DNA of 64,000 bases from Stomorhina lunata (lineage: Eukaryota; Arthropoda; Insecta; Diptera; Rhiniidae). Of this stretch, positions 34,605 to 48,700 are shown in pieces. The stretch covers positions 117,154,834 to 117,218,833 of the forward strand of contig OW121741.1 of assembly GCA_933228675.1 (NCBI GenBank). Reading direction: 5' to 3'. Both the position numbers and the translations under genes were made by a program. The notes beneath the pieces were generated by a model, which was not told where the DNA came from, did no database searches, and was given only the letters and a program-made list of their open reading frames with translations. Position 1 is the stretch's first letter. Each line of letters opens with the position of its first letter.

Positions 34605-36690
34605 GAAAATCTTCCATAAAGATAAAAAATTCTTGAAAATTTTCTATAAGAATAAGAAATTTTCTATAAAAATAAGAAATTTTTAAAAAATTTTCTATAA
34701 AAATCAAAAGCTTTTAAGAATTTCCTATAAAAATAAGAAATTTTTTAAAAATTTTCTATATAAAATAAAATTTTTTAAAAATTTCCTATAAAACTAAAAA
34801 TCTGTTTAAAAATTTCTTATAAAAATAAGAAATTTTTGATAAATTTCATATCAAAATAAGACATTTTTGAAAAATTTCTTATCAAAATATAAAACTTTTG
34901 AAAAGTTTCTTATAAAAATAAGAAATCTTTGAAAAATTTCCTATAAAAGTAAGATATTTTTGAAAAATTTCCTACAAAAATAGGAAATTTTTGAAACATT
35001 TGCTATAAAAGTAAGAAATTGTTGAAAAATTTCTTATAAAAATAAAAACTTTTGAAAAATTCCCTTTAAAAATAAGAAATTTTTGAAAAATTGCCTATAA
35101 AACTAAGAAATTTTTGAAAAGATCCCTATAAAAATAAGAAATATTTGAAAAATTTTATATAAAAAATAGAAATTTTTGAAAAATTTTCTATAAAAATAAG
35201 AAATTTTTGAAAAATTTCCTATAAAAATAAGAAATTTTTGAAAAATTTCCTATTCAAATAAGAAATTTTTGAAAAATTTCCTATTCAAATAAGAAATTTT
35301 TGGAAAATTTTCTATAAAAATAAGACATTTTAGGAAAATAAGAAAATTTTCAAAAAATTCCTGTTAGAATAAGAAATTTTTGAAAGTTTTCTATAAAAAT
35401 AAGAAATTTTTGAAAATTTTCCTATAAAAATAAGAAATTTTTGAAAAATTACCTATAAAAAAAAGAAATTTTTGAAAAATTTCTTATAAAAATAAAAAAT
35501 TTTTTAAAAAGTTCCGATAAAAATAAAATTTTTTTGAAAAATTTCCGATAAAAATAAGACATTTTTGAAAAATTTTCTATATAAATAGAAAATTTTTGAA
35601 CAATTTCCTATAAAAATAAGACATTTTTGAAAAATTTCCTATGAAAATAAGAAATTTTTAAAAAATGTTCTTTAAAAATAACAAACTTTTGAAAAGTTTC
35701 CTATAAAAATTATAAATTTTTGAAAAATTTCCTATAAAAGAAGAAATTTTTGAAAATGTTCCATAAAAATAAGCAGGTTTTGAAAAATTTCCCAAAAAAA
35801 TAATAAATATTTCAAAATTTCCTATAAAAACTAGAAATTTTGAAAAATATCCTACAAAAAAAGAAATATAAAATAATTTTGAAAAATTTCCTTGATTGTT
35901 TCTTATAAAAATTTAAAATTTTTTAAAAATTTCCTATAGAAATAAATAAGAAATATTTTAAAAATTCTGATAAAAATAAAAAATTTTTGAAAAAATTCCT
36001 ATAGAAATAAGAAATTTTTAAGAAATTTTATATAAAAATAAGAAATTTTTGTACAATTTTTAAAAAATTAAAAAAAAATTAAGAAATTTTTGGAAATTTT
36101 CCTATAAAAATAAGAAATTTTTGAAAAAGATCTCATAAAAATAAGAAACTTTTAAAAGATTCTTATAAAAAAAAAATTTGAAAAAATTTTTATTAAAATA
36201 AAAAATTTTTGAAAAAATTCTTATAAAAATGAGAAATTTTGAAAAAATCTCATAAAAGTAAGGAATTTTTGAAAAAATTCTTGTAAAAATAAGAAATTTT
36301 TTGAAAAAATTCTTATATAAATAAAAAAAATTTTTGAAAAAATTCTTTTAAAAATAAGAACTTTTTAAATATAACAAATTTTCAAAAAAGAATTATATAA
36401 TTCATAGAAATTTTTGAAAAAAATCTAATAAAAATAAGAAATTTTTGATAAATTTTGTATAAAAATAAAAAATTAAAAAAAAAAAATTCTTATAAAAATA
36501 AGAAATTTTTAAAAAACTTCTTATAAAAATTTGAAATTACTGAAAAATTTCTTTTAAAAATAAGAAATTTTTAAAAAAAATTTCTATAAAAATAAAATTT
36601 TTTTAAAAAATTAAATACGAAATTTTTAAAAATTTCCTGTAAAAATAAGACATTATTGAAAGATTTCCTATAAAAATAAGAAAATTTGTT
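34605..36690 (-). repeat. 31-bp AT-rich satellite, inverted copy (array R3b)
   Basis: The unit reads AAAAATAAGAAATTTTTGAA then AAATTTCCTAT. Markers at 35231 and 35262 give a 31-bp period. It is the reverse complement of the satellite at 20.1-25.9 kb. About 67 units, most regular at 34900-35650 and decaying to the right. Confidence 0.92.
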
Positions 36691-37534
36691 ATGAAATGAT
36701 TTTTACTAAAGAAAATATGCTTTAGTATTTATTAAACTTTAAAATCATTTGCTAATTTCTCTAAGCCTTTGGCTTCCTACCGCATGTTTTCCTTTTCTAG
36801 CTATATCCTTTTATCCCCTTTAATCTGCTAATTTTCTAATCTTTCATTTCCTTCACCCTATTTATAAACCAATTTCTCAACTCACCACTTTTCATTAACT
36901 GTATCCTTTTTCTTAAATTTGTTTATGTGTATCCCTTGACATTAATAACTCTCTAGTTTATTAGCAATTTTCTGTTCAATGTACCATTAAAATTACCCAA
37001 CAAATTTCTAAGCCAGACGATTAATTAAAGATTACTGGAAATTGATATTTACTAGATACAGTCTTTTGAAGAGGAAAAAAAACCTAACACGCTTATATAT
37101 AACAACACATACAATGTTACTCACATGGTTAATTATGCTTAAACAAATATTATAAGAGAAATACAAAGGACCCGATTAAAATACAATACAATTAAGTCAT
37201 TAAATACTTTTTTATAAGAATAATAGGAAAATAAGATATAACGCTAGAAACGTTATGTATCGAATGTTAAGATATTTTGTTTACATATGATATAAGTATG
37301 AATCCAAGTATGAATCCTTGTATAAATTCATATGCAACGTAGTAGGTATTAGAAAGGATATTTTTTGGTATATGTAATAATGATATTAAACAGCAACAAA
37401 ATTATTAGGAAACTTATTAAGTACTTAACAACTTTTAGTAAATAGAGACTTAAATTTTATTTGAAGGAAGGCCAAGGAAAGGTAAATTGATATAATAAAA
37501 GAATATGAATAAAGTATTTAGAATTTAGAGGGCC
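36691..37534. other. Non-repetitive spacer
   Basis: A T/C-richer patch at 36750-36940 (CTTTGGCTTCCTACCGCATG, CCTTTTATCCCCTTTAATC) stands out from its surroundings but has no reading frame or motif I can name. Confidence 0.45.
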
Positions 37535-39245
37535 TTAGGTACTTAGTCTATATCTTAGGCTTTGTCTTGGTCTATGTCTTAGTCTATGTCTTAGTCTATG
37601 TCTTAGTCTATGTCTTAGTCTATGTCTTAGTCTATGTCTTAGTCTATGTCTTAGTCTATGTCTTAGTCTATGTCTTAGTCTATGTCTTAGTCTATGTCTT
37701 AGTCTATGTCTTAGTCTATGTCTTAGTCTATGTCTTAGTCTATGTCTTAGTCTATGTCTTAGTCTATGTCTTAGTCTATGTCTTAGTCTATGTCTTAGTC
37801 TATGTCTTAGTCTATGTCTTAGTCTATGTCTTAGTCTATGTCTTAGTCTATGTCTTAGTCTATGTCTTAGTCTATGTCTTAGTCTATGTCTTAGTCTATG
37901 TCTTAGTCTATGTCTTAGTCTATGTCTTAGTCTATGTCTTAGTCTATGTCTTAGTCTATGTCTTAGTCTATGTCTTAGTCTATGTCTTAGTCTATGTCTT
38001 AGTCTATGTCTTAGTCTATGTCTTAGTCTATGTCTTAGTCTATGTCTTAGTCTATGTCTTAGTCTATGTCTTAGTCTATGTCTTAGTCTATGTCTTAGTC
38101 TATGTCTTAGTCTATGTCTTAGTCTATGTCTTAGTCTATGTCTTAGTCTATGTCTTAGTCTATGTCTTAGTCTATGTCTTAGTCTATGTCTTAGTCTATG
38201 TCTTAGTCTATGTCTTAGTCTATGTCTTAGTCTATGTCTTAGTCTATGTCTTAGTCTATGTCTTAGTCTATGTCTTAGTCTATGTTTTAGTCTATGTCTT
38301 GGTCTATGTCTTAGTCTATGTCTTAGTCTATGTCTTAGTCTATGTATTAGTCTATGTCTTAGTCTATGTCTTAGTCTATGTCTTAGTCTATGTCTAAGTC
38401 TATGTCTTAGTCTATGTCTTAGTCTATGTCTTAGTCTATGTCTAAGTCTATGTCTTAGTCTATGTCTTAGTCTATGTCTAAGTCTATGTCTTAGTCTATG
38501 TCTTAGTCTATGTCTTAGTCTATGTCTTAGTCTATGTCTTACTCTATGTCTTAGTCTATGTCTTAGTCTATGTCTTGGTCTATATCTTAGTCTATGTCTT
38601 AGTCTATGTCTTAGTCTATGTCTTAGTCTATGTCTTAGTCTATGTCTTGGTCTATGTCTTAGTCTATGTCTTGGTCTATGTCTTAGTCTATGTCTTAGTC
38701 TATGTCTTATTCTATGTCTTAGTCTATGTCTTAGTCTATGTCTTAGTCCATGTCTTAGTCTATGTCTTAGTCTATGTCCTAGTCTATGTCTTAGTCTATG
38801 TCTTAGTCTATGTCTTACTCTATGTCTTAGTCTATGTCTAAGTCTATGTCTTGGTCTATGTCTTAGTCTATGTCTTAGTCTATGTCTTATTCTATGTCTT
38901 AGTCTATGTCTTAGTCTATGTCTTAGTCTATGTCTTAGTCTATGTCTTAGTCTATGTCTTAGTCTATGTCTTAGTCTATGTCTTAGTCTATGTCTTAGTC
39001 TATGTCTTAGTCTATGTCTTAGTCTATGTCTTAGTCTATGTCTTAGTCTATGTCTTAGTCTATGTCTTAGTCTATTTCTTAGTCTATGTCTTAATTTATG
39101 TCTTAGTCTATGTCTTAGTCTATGTCTTAGTCTATGTCTGTGTCTATGTTTTAGTCTATGTCTTAGTCTGTGTACTAGTCTATGGTTTAGTCTATGACCT
39201 TTTATAAGTTTTGGTCTATATTTAAGTCTCAATGTATATCTCAGT
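37535..39245 (+). repeat. 12-bp satellite array, unit TTAGTCTATGTC (second + copy)
   Basis: About 140 units, nearly invariant at 37571-38285 (about 60 copies), with increasing variants to the right. Because 12 is divisible by 3, frames stay open: the minus strand reads (LRHR)n for 578 codons and the plus strand (VYVL)n for up to 276 codons. These are by-products, with no start context, no splice signals and no non-repeat domain. Same orientation as the array at 11.3-12.9 kb, opposite to those at 14.1 and 15.6 kb. Confidence 0.97.
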
Positions 39246-40915
39246 CGTTGCTTTGGTCTTAATGTTAGCATTTTTCAGGTGATTTTCAAAGAATTGAAGA
39301 TGCGTTATTACTGTATTTCCTGCTTGAACCGAGCCCTTGCCTTTCACATTACAATGTTCAAAAAGAACATCAATTGACAAAAATTAAAATTCATATACAC
39401 ATACATATGTATCTTTAAATTATTCAAGCCTATATGATTTGTATGTAAACTTTTGTTTCTTAGCATGCCCCTCCTTGTTCCCATAAACACGCACACGCAC
39501 CCATTACCACTTACATAAACTAAGAACAATGGTTTGACATTTGTTAACAAGAACATACAAATATACATATAATCATTGTTAATAAATTCATTCGTTTGAA
39601 CAAATTCTGTCTATTCTTTTCCTCAGTTTATTGTAATTTTGTATCCTTGTTGTTGTTTGGTAGAGAAAAATGCGTAAATGTCTATGAAAATGAACAAATT
39701 AACAAGACAACAAGACAAAATTACAAAAATAACCATAGAAAAGTAGTAAGGACCTAAAAGCTCTCCAGCTCATATCACACACACACACACAAGCACTAAC
39801 AACTAGAAAACCTGGGATTAGGCAATAGAGATACAGAAATCAAAATGATTCTCATTAAAAATCAACATGAAATGACATTAAAGAAGACAGTCAAAAACCA
39901 AAGATCTTAGAATAATATGAAAAAGCAATGGAGAGGACGTAAAAAATATTGTAGAACGAAGGGATAGAATGTTGATACACTCTTTGTGTGTCAACTTTCT
40001 ACAAAATTCAAGCATCTAATGTAGGCAGGATTTTCAAGGGGTCTGACATTACAAAATCACAAAAATTTGTATTGAAAGTAGGAGGTAGGTTTGAAAAGTA
40101 ATAAATGGTGTATTAAGTGTTAGTGCTGGTATAAGTGTTTTTGTATTGGTATTACTGTTAAGGTATTTGTCTCAGTTTTGAATAATAATTAATGTATTAT
40201 CATTTCTTATTTGTATGGTTCTATTATGTAAAGTTTCTATTCTTCAAATTTTTTTTTTATTTTTTAGAAGATTTCTAAAAAAATCATATTTTTAAAAGAC
40301 TTTGTTTTAAACATTTCTTAGTCTGATAAAAAATTAAAAACAAAAATTCTTTGTTTTAAAACAAACTTAAAAAATTGGTTTTGTTTATACAGAACTTTAA
40401 AAAATCGTTTAAATGTTGACATGACTTTGTAGCAACACACTCACGCAAATTCTTACATAAAACAAAACTCCTACATGTCTTTATAATGAATATTAGTTTG
40501 CTTTCCTTAAACAACGCCTTCACTTTTAAACTCCTGAAAATAGGCAATAACTTGTTTTTGTCTAAAAATTAAAGCCCGAAGCCACATAACAAAATAAAAT
40601 GAAAAACAAACAAATACATTTGAGCAGAAAAAAAAACATGTGTCTGTGTGCACATATAAAAACATGTGAGAATATTTAACATTACTTTTTTCTAATTTAA
40701 GTATGAGTATGTAAATGTTTGTGTTGTGGCTGTTAGTTCTAGATAAAAGTAGTATGAGTAAAGGAAAAGTATGTAAGAAATTAATTTAAATATTTATTAG
40801 TCATTTTTCTTGTACATCAAAAATCTGTTTTTAGCAAACAGAAAACAACAACAATATGATGAGGGCTAAATAAACATTTACTGGCAATAAATATAATATT
40901 TAGATAGTGACTGGA
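39246..40915. other. Non-repetitive spacer with short (CA)n
   Basis: A (CA)n tract lies at 39777-39791. Small minus-strand ORFs at 39344-39568 and 40356-40547 have no recognisable domain. No gene supportable. Confidence 0.45.
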
Positions 40916-43020
40916 AAAAATTTCTATGATTTTATTAACATTTCTTGTGAAAAAACAGATATTTAAAAGTTTTCTATAAAATATAAGCTTTTGAAAAATT
41001 TCGTAAAATTGACGAAATTTTTGAAAAAAAAAAATCTAAAAAAGTAAGAAATTTTAAAAAAATTTCCAATAAAAATAAGAAGTTTTTGAAAAAAAATTCT
41101 TAAAAAAAATTTTTTTTGACGAATTTTCTATAAAAATTACAAATTTTTTTTAAAGATTTCCTATTAATATTAGAATTTATTAAAAATTTATTCTAAGAGC
41201 AAACATTTTTTTTAAAATTTCTTATCAAAATAAGAAATTTTTTTTATAAATTTCCCATAAAAATATAAAGATTTTGAAAAATTTCCTATAAAGATAAAAA
41301 GCTTTTGAAAAATTTACTTTAAAAATAAGAAATGTTTGAAAAATTTCCTATAAAAATAAGAATTTTTTGAAAAATTTCGTATAGGAATAGGCCATTTTTG
41401 AAAATTGTCTAAAAAATAAGAAACAAGAAATTTCTCTCACAAAAAGAAAAAATTTTTGAATAATTTTCTCTAAGAAAAAGAAATTGTTAATTCTCTTATA
41501 AAAATAAAATATAAGAGTTTTTTTTGGAAAACTTTCTATAAAATAAGTAATTTTAAAAAAATTGCTATAAAAAAAGACATATTTAAAAAATTTCCTATAA
41601 AAATAATAAATCTATGAATGATTTCCTATAAAAATAAGAATTTTTTGAAAAATTTCCTATTAAAATAAGAAATCTTTGAAGAATTTCTATACAAAATATA
41701 AATTTTTGAAATATTTAGAAAATTAGAAACTCTTTAAAAAATACTTATAAAAATAAGAAAACGTTTAAAAATTACTTGTAAAAATAAAAAAATTTTGAAA
41801 AATTTCCTATAAAAATAAGAAATTTTTAAAAAATTTTCTATAAAAATATGAAATTTTCGAAAAAATTTTTCCAAAAAAAAAGGAACTAGTGGAAAATTTC
41901 TTACAAAAATAAAAATTTTTTGTAAAAATAAGAAATTTTTGAAAAATTTTCTATAAAAATAGGAAATTTTTGAAAAATTTCCTTTAAAAGTAAGAAACTT
42001 TTGAAAAATTTCCTATAAAAATAAGAAACTTTTGAAAAATTTCCTATTAAAAAAAGAAATTTTTGAAAAATCTCCTATAAAAATAAGAAATTTTTGAAAA
42101 GTTTCCTATAAAAATAAGAAATTTTTGAATCATGTTGCTATAAAAATAAGATAATTTTGAAAAATTTCCTATAAAAATAAGAAACTTTTTAAGGATTTCT
42201 AATACAAAAATAGAAATTATTTAAAAATTTATTTTATAAAAGAAATTAAAAAAAAATTAAAAAAAAAAATTTAAAAAAAAAAATATAAACAAAAAACTTT
42301 TGGACAAATTTACTATAAAAATAAGAAATTTTTTGAAAATTTGTTTAAAAAATAAGAAATTTTTAAAAAATTAGTATTTTTTTTAATTTTCTAATAAACA
42401 TAAGAAATTTTTGGAAATATCCTATAAAAATAAGAAATTTTTGAAAAATTTTCTATAAAAGTAAGAAATTTTTGAAAAATTTCGTATAAAAATAATAAAT
42501 TTTTGGAAAGTTTCATGTAAAAATAAGAAATTTTTGAAAAATTTCCTATAAAATTAAGAAATTTTTGAAAAATTTCCTATAAAAATAAGAAATTTTTGAA
42601 AAATTTCCTATAAGAATAAGAAACTTTTGAAAAATTTCCTTTAAAAAAAAGAAATTTTTGAAAAATTTCCTATGAAAAGAAGAAATTGTGGAAAAGTTTC
42701 GATGAAACTAAGCAATTTTTGAAAAAATTTCTAACTAAATAAGAAATTTTTTTAAAATTTCCTATAAAAATAAGATATTTTTGAAAAATTTATATTTTAA
42801 TCTTTAAAAAATAAAGTGTTTAAAAGATTTGCTATAAAAACTAAATTTTTTAAATATTTCCTATAAAAATAAGAAATTTTTGAAAAATTCCTTAAAAAGA
42901 TAAAAAAAAATGTTGAAAAATTCATTAAGAAAATAAGAAATTTTTTAAAAAATTCCCATAAAAATAAGAAATTTTTTAAAGTTTTCCTATAAAATAAGAA
43001 ACGTTATAAGAAATTTTTAT
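40916..43020 (-). repeat. 31-bp AT-rich satellite, inverted copy (array R3c)
   Basis: Same unit and orientation as 34.6-36.7 kb (AAGAAATTTTTGAAAAATTT, then CCTATAAAAAT). More indels and substitutions occur in the left third (40916-41500) than in the middle (41930-42200 and 42420-42660). Confidence 0.9.
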
Positions 43021-43724
43021 ATTTTGTAGCCGATCTCTTGTTTTAGTTATTAGTTAATCGGAAGCGTATGATGATTAGCAAACTATTGACAATTATTTAT
43101 TCATCATACGCACCCCCACACTTTTTATTCAGTTTATATTAATTTAATTCTACTTAATTAAATTATATTATGTGACGGTAATTAAAATTAATTACTCATT
43201 AGGAAAAGTTTATGATGAGAAAAATATTAAAATATAAAATAGCTTTTATTTAGTAACTTAATATAATAATTGCATAAAATATTTAAAAAGTATTGTTTTA
43301 CAATATTGCATTAATTATTTACTCAAAACATCAATAAAAATTACAAAAATTAGATTTATGGATAATTTGAATTTCGCCACCTCCCAAATAGTAATTAATT
43401 TAATTGGCACTTATAAATTAAATTTTGTAGTAGTTGAAATAAACAAACAAAGCTAACAATTTATAAACGAAAAAGAAGTTAAACATTTTTATTTTTAAAT
43501 ATATAGCAAACAGTGATTAAAAAAAAATTAATTAAAAAAATTTTTGTTTTCTTTTCAAATATCCACAAAATATTTTATGAACATAAATTACTGCCAAATA
43601 TGCACTAAATGTGGTTATAAATTTAGCAACAAGATTAAACATTAATGGTTATTATAAATATACAAATTTGCTGAACTTAGTTACAATCAGAAGTTTCATT
43701 TTATTCAAAATTGTCTATTTACGG
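43021..43724. other. Short AT-rich spacer between arrays
   Basis: No gene or element recognised. It separates two related satellites of opposite orientation. Confidence 0.5.
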
Positions 43725-46697
43725 AAAATTTTTCAAAAGTTTACTATTAAAAGGAAATTTTTTGAAAATTGACCATTTGTAGAAATTTTTCGAAAATTGG
43801 TTATTTATAGAAAATTTTTCAAAAATTTACTATTTATAGGAAATTTTAAAAAATTTACTATTTATAGGAAATTTTAAAAAATTTAGTATTTATAGGAAAT
43901 TTTTCAAAAATTGACCATTTATAGCAAATTTTTCAAAAATTTACTACTTATAGCAAATTTTTCAAAAATTTACTATTTATAGGAATCTTTTTAAAAATTT
44001 ACTACTTACAGGAAATTTTTCAAAAATTTACTATTTATAGGAAATTTTTCAAAAATTTACTATTTATAGGAAATTTTTCAAAAATTTACTGTTTATAGGA
44101 AATTTTTCAAAAATTTACTATTTATAGGAAATTTTTCAAAAATTTACTTTTTATAGGAAATTTTTCAAAAATTTACTATTTATAGGAAATTTTGCGAAAA
44201 TTTAATATTTAAAGGAAATTTTTTTAAAATTTACCATTTATAGAACATTTTTAAAAAATTTACTATTTATAGGAAATTTTTCAAAAATTTACTATTTATA
44301 GGAAATTTTTTAAAAATTTTCTATTTATAGGAAATTTTTCAAAAATATACTATTTATAGGGATTTTTTTAAAAATTTACTATTTATAGGAAATTTTTAAA
44401 AAATTGAATATTTATAGGAAATTTTTCAAAAATTTACTATTTATAGGAAATTTTTCAAAAATTTACTATTTATAGGAATTTTTTAAAAAAATTACTATTT
44501 ATAGGAAATTTTTTAAAAGTTTACTATTTATAGGAAATTTTTCAAAAATTTACTATTTATAGGAGATTTTTTAAAAATTTACTATTTATAAGAAATTTTT
44601 CAAAAATTTTCTATTTGTAGGAAATTTTTCAAAAATTTACTATTTATAGGAAATTTTTCAAAAATTTACTATTTATAGGAAATTTTTCAAAAATTTACTA
44701 TTTATAGGAAATTTTTCAAAAATTTCCTATTTATAGGAAATTTTTCAAAAATTTACTATTTATAGGAAATTTTTCAAAAATTTACTATTTGTAGGAAAAT
44801 TTTCATAAATTTACTATTTATAGGAAATTTTTTAAGAATTTTCTATTTATAGGACATTTTTTAGAAATTTACTATTTTTAGGAAATTTTTCAAAAATTTA
44901 CTATTTATAGGAATTTTTTTTAAAAATTTACTATTTATAAAAAAAATTTTCAAAAATTTACTATTTATAGGAAAATTTTCATAAATTTACTATTTATAGG
45001 AATTTTTTTAAGAATTTTCTATTTATAGGAAATTTTTCAAAAATATACTATTTATAGGAAATTTTTTAAAAATTTCCTATTTTTAGGATATTTTTACAAA
45101 ATTTATTATTTATAGGAAATTTTTTAAAAATTTACTATTTATAGGAAATTTTTCAAAAATTTACTATTTATAGGAAATTTTTTAAAAATTTACTATTTTT
45201 AGGAAATTTTTCAAAAATTTACTATTTATAGGAATTTTTTAAAAAAATTACTATTTATAGGAAATTTTTTGAAAATTTACTATTTTTAGGAAATTTTTCA
45301 AAAATTTACTATTTATAGGAAATTTTTCAAAAATTTACTATTTATAGGATATTTTTTAAAAATTTACTATTTATAAGAAATTTTTCAAAAATTTTCTATT
45401 TATAGGAAATTTTTCAAAAATTTACTATAGGAAATTTGTCAAAAATTTACTATTTATAGGAAATTTTTCAAAAATTTACTATTTATAGGAAATTTTTCAA
45501 AAATTTACTATTTATAGGAAATTTTTCAAAAATTTACTATTTATAGGAAAATTTTCATAAATTTACTATTTATAGGAAATTTTTTAAGAATTTTCTATTT
45601 ATAGGAAATTTTTCAAAAATATACTATTTATAGGAAATTTTTTAAAAATTTCCTATTTTTAGGAAATTTTTCCAAAATTTATTATTTATAGGAACTTTTT
45701 TAAAATTTTACTATTTATAGCAAATTTTTTAAAAATTTACTATTTATAGAACATTTGTAAAAAATTTACTATTTATAGGAAATTTTTCAAAAACTTACTA
45801 TTTATAGGAAATTTTTCAAAAATTTACTATTTATAGGAGATTTTTCAAAAATATACTATTTATAGGAAATTTTTTAAAAATTTCCTTTTTTTAGGAAATT
45901 TTTCCAAAATTTACTATTTATAGGAAATTTTTCAAAAATTTACTATAGGAAATTTGTCAAAAATTTACTATTTATAGGAAATTTTTCAAAAATTTACTAT
46001 TTATAGGAAATTTTTCAAAAATTTACTATTTATAGGAAATTTTTCAAAAATTTACTATTTATAGGAAAATTTTCATAAATTTACTATTTATAGGAAATTT
46101 TTTAAGAATTTTCTATTTATAGGAAATTTTTCAAAAATATACTATTTATAGGAAATTTTTTAAAAATTTCCTATTTTTAGGAAATTTTTCCAAAATTTAT
46201 TATTTATAGGAACTTTTTTAAAATTTTACTATTTATAGGAAATTTTTTAAAAATTTACTATTTATAGAACATTTGTAAAAAATGTACTATTTATAGAAAA
46301 TTTTTCAAAAATTTACTATTTATAGGAAGTTTTTTAAGAATTTTCTATTTATAGGAAATTTTTCAAAAATATACTATTTATAGGAAATTTTTTAAAAATT
46401 TCCTATTTTTAGGAAATTTTTCCAAAATTTATTATTTATAGGAAATTTTTTAAGAATTTACTATTTATAGGAAATTTTTCAAAAATTTACTATTTATAGG
46501 AAATTTTTTAAAAATTTACTATTTTTAGGAAATTTTTCAAAAATTTACTATTTATAGGAAATTTTTCAAAAATTTTCTATTTACAGGAAATTTTTCAAAA
46601 ATTTACTATTTATAGAAAATTTTTCAAAAATTTTCAATTTATAGGAAATTTTTCAAAAATTTACTATTTGTAGCAAATTTTTCAAAAATTTACTATT
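43725..46697 (+). repeat. 29-bp AT-rich satellite (array R4)
   Basis: The unit contains TATAGGAAATTTTTCAAAAA then TTTACTATT. Markers at 44041 and 44070 give 29 bp, about 102 units. It shares the GAAATTTTTCAAAAATTT half with the 31-bp satellite and differs in the other half (ACTATTTATAG against CTTATTTTTATAA). A 518-bp higher-order repeat is visible: the truncated unit TTTACTATAGGAAATTTGTC at 45421 and 45939, and ACATTTGTAA at 45751 and 46269. The array is very homogeneous. Confidence 0.95.
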
Positions 46698-48700
46698 TTC
46701 AAAAGAAACACTGCCGGTCTTGGAAGAGGCCTACAGTCTGTGGTCCCCCTGCCCTTAAAATATACTAAAACATTTTTAAAGTATCTTCAGAAATTTCTTT
46801 TTGAGTCGAGAGCTGGGCCTTGTTACAATAGTGTACGTTATAGTACTTCAATATATTATTTAGAATAACTTAATAGGGTTAATTATTCTAACTTCTGACA
46901 TACTTTGTCTGAGTAAATGAGTCTATAATACAGACTCTATATAAATAGAAAAACTAATGGCGACAGTAACAAAAAAGTTTTGTTTTTTGTTTAGGAATTT
47001 TCCAATAAAACATAGACATAAACAAACTCTCATTTACATATGTATGTATGTGTGTATAGAACCAGGGAAAACAAATTTAAATACAAAAATAAATAAACCA
47101 TTTTAATGGATACAGTTAAAGCAGAAACAAAAAACTTAATAAAACTACTAATACATGTAGACAATTATTTACATAAGTAGATGTGTCCTTTTGTCCTTAT
47201 ATGTCCCTATGTAAATTTATCTCTATATATTTGCAAAATTTATATACATGTGTTTTTGTCTGTGTGTAGAGACGATTTTCAAACATTCACTATATTCCAA
47301 TTTAAATATTTGTACATGATAGTGTCAACATTTCTCATTTAAAATTTTTATTTTATAGGATTTTTTTTGTTTTTTCTATCTCTGTCTTTCTAATTTGTTT
47401 AAAATTTATTTTCATCTAAAAAATATTTAATTTTGTGATTTTGTTTTTCATACATTTCCTTCTATTCTATTTTATGTGCACTCATGTCTATTTTATTATT
47501 TAGTTTTGGTTTTTTAATTTGTTTAGGCTTAAAAAATTTATTACCATCTCTACAGAAATAAATGTAATAAATGTTAAAAGGAAATAAAAAAATATTACTT
47601 CTACACATTTGAACTTACATTTTACACATACATATTATTTACATATACTCGTAGCTGTTATTTCCGTTTTTGTTAGGGTAAAAAACAAGTTATTTCATTT
47701 GTTATATTACCTCCTTCTGTTTTTTGTTGTTGTTGCTGTGTGGGGTTAACTATAAAAATGGAAACATAGAAATTATCTTAAAAACCAAAATATTCTAGTA
47801 TAAACTCGTTAATGGTTGAGTGAATTTTATGGGCTCGTTTGTTTTGCTATCCTAAGATTTTATGAGATTTTTTTTTCTATACACATGAGTATGTATGTAG
47901 TATCTATGTATATAAAATTTTATGTTTGAAAAATGTTTGTCCTATTTAGGGGTATTCTTTAATGGTCAGAGGTTAAGGAGGGAGGTTAATAGAAATAACA
48001 CAGTAAATTATTAAATAAAATTAAATTTTCTGCTACTTTTTTATGTTATTTTATGAAACGAATTAATTAGTTAGCTTAAGAGGATTATTTTGGGTAGCCT
48101 TAATTAAATGAAAGAAAAAATTATTATATATTTTCTAAAGGCATATATTAAAAATCTGTGTCAGGTCTATTTATTATTTAATTAGAATTTGCTTTAAAAT
48201 ATAAACATTTGAAATGTTTATTTTGTACATAACATTCTTTAGTGATTTTGTTTATAATACACTTGTGCCTTTTCTAAGATTTCTAAGATTTGGAGTAAAT
48301 TTCTTTTGATTATTATAAGCAATCTATATGGTGTTATGTAGGCCGGGCAGTTAGCCGGCTAGGCTCATGTTTATAGGGCGCAACGGTTAACGTAATGAAA
48401 GCCAATACAAATAACAGTTTTTTATTAGATATAGGTCTATATATTAGAGGAAATATAACACAATTTGACCCAGGATATGACCTACACATGAAATCATCTT
48501 TGGACTATGGACTATTTAAAACATTTCTCTTAATTTCATGTGTTCTTTCTTTTAATCAAATCCGAAAACCCTTTAAAATCATCCCAAAGTTAAAGAAAAA
48601 GTCTCAATATTTTTGCAAAAATTCTTCTCCTAATTCATATACAAAAAATATAGCTATGACAAGCTTATAATTTAAATTTTCCATACAAAATTCAAAGAGT
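46698..48700. other. Non-repetitive spacer
   Basis: A GC-richer patch directly abuts the satellite (46708-46760, CACTGCCGGTCTTGGAAGAG and following), and another lies at 48340-48400 (GGCCGGGCAGTTAGCCGGCT). Both may be transposon remnants. The 91-codon ORF at 48395-48670 has no domain I recognise and no start or splice evidence. Confidence 0.45.

Noticed and set aside
37535..39271. Uninterrupted 578-codon minus-strand ORF reading (LRHR)n, and plus-strand (VYVL)n frames
   Set aside because: A 12-bp satellite stays in frame by arithmetic. There is no start context, splice site or non-repeat domain, and the sister arrays of the same unit are clearly non-genic.
43725..46697. CRISPR-like spacing of 29-31-bp repeats
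   Set aside because: The repeats are contiguous with no unique spacers, there are no cas genes, and the context is eukaryotic. They are satellites.
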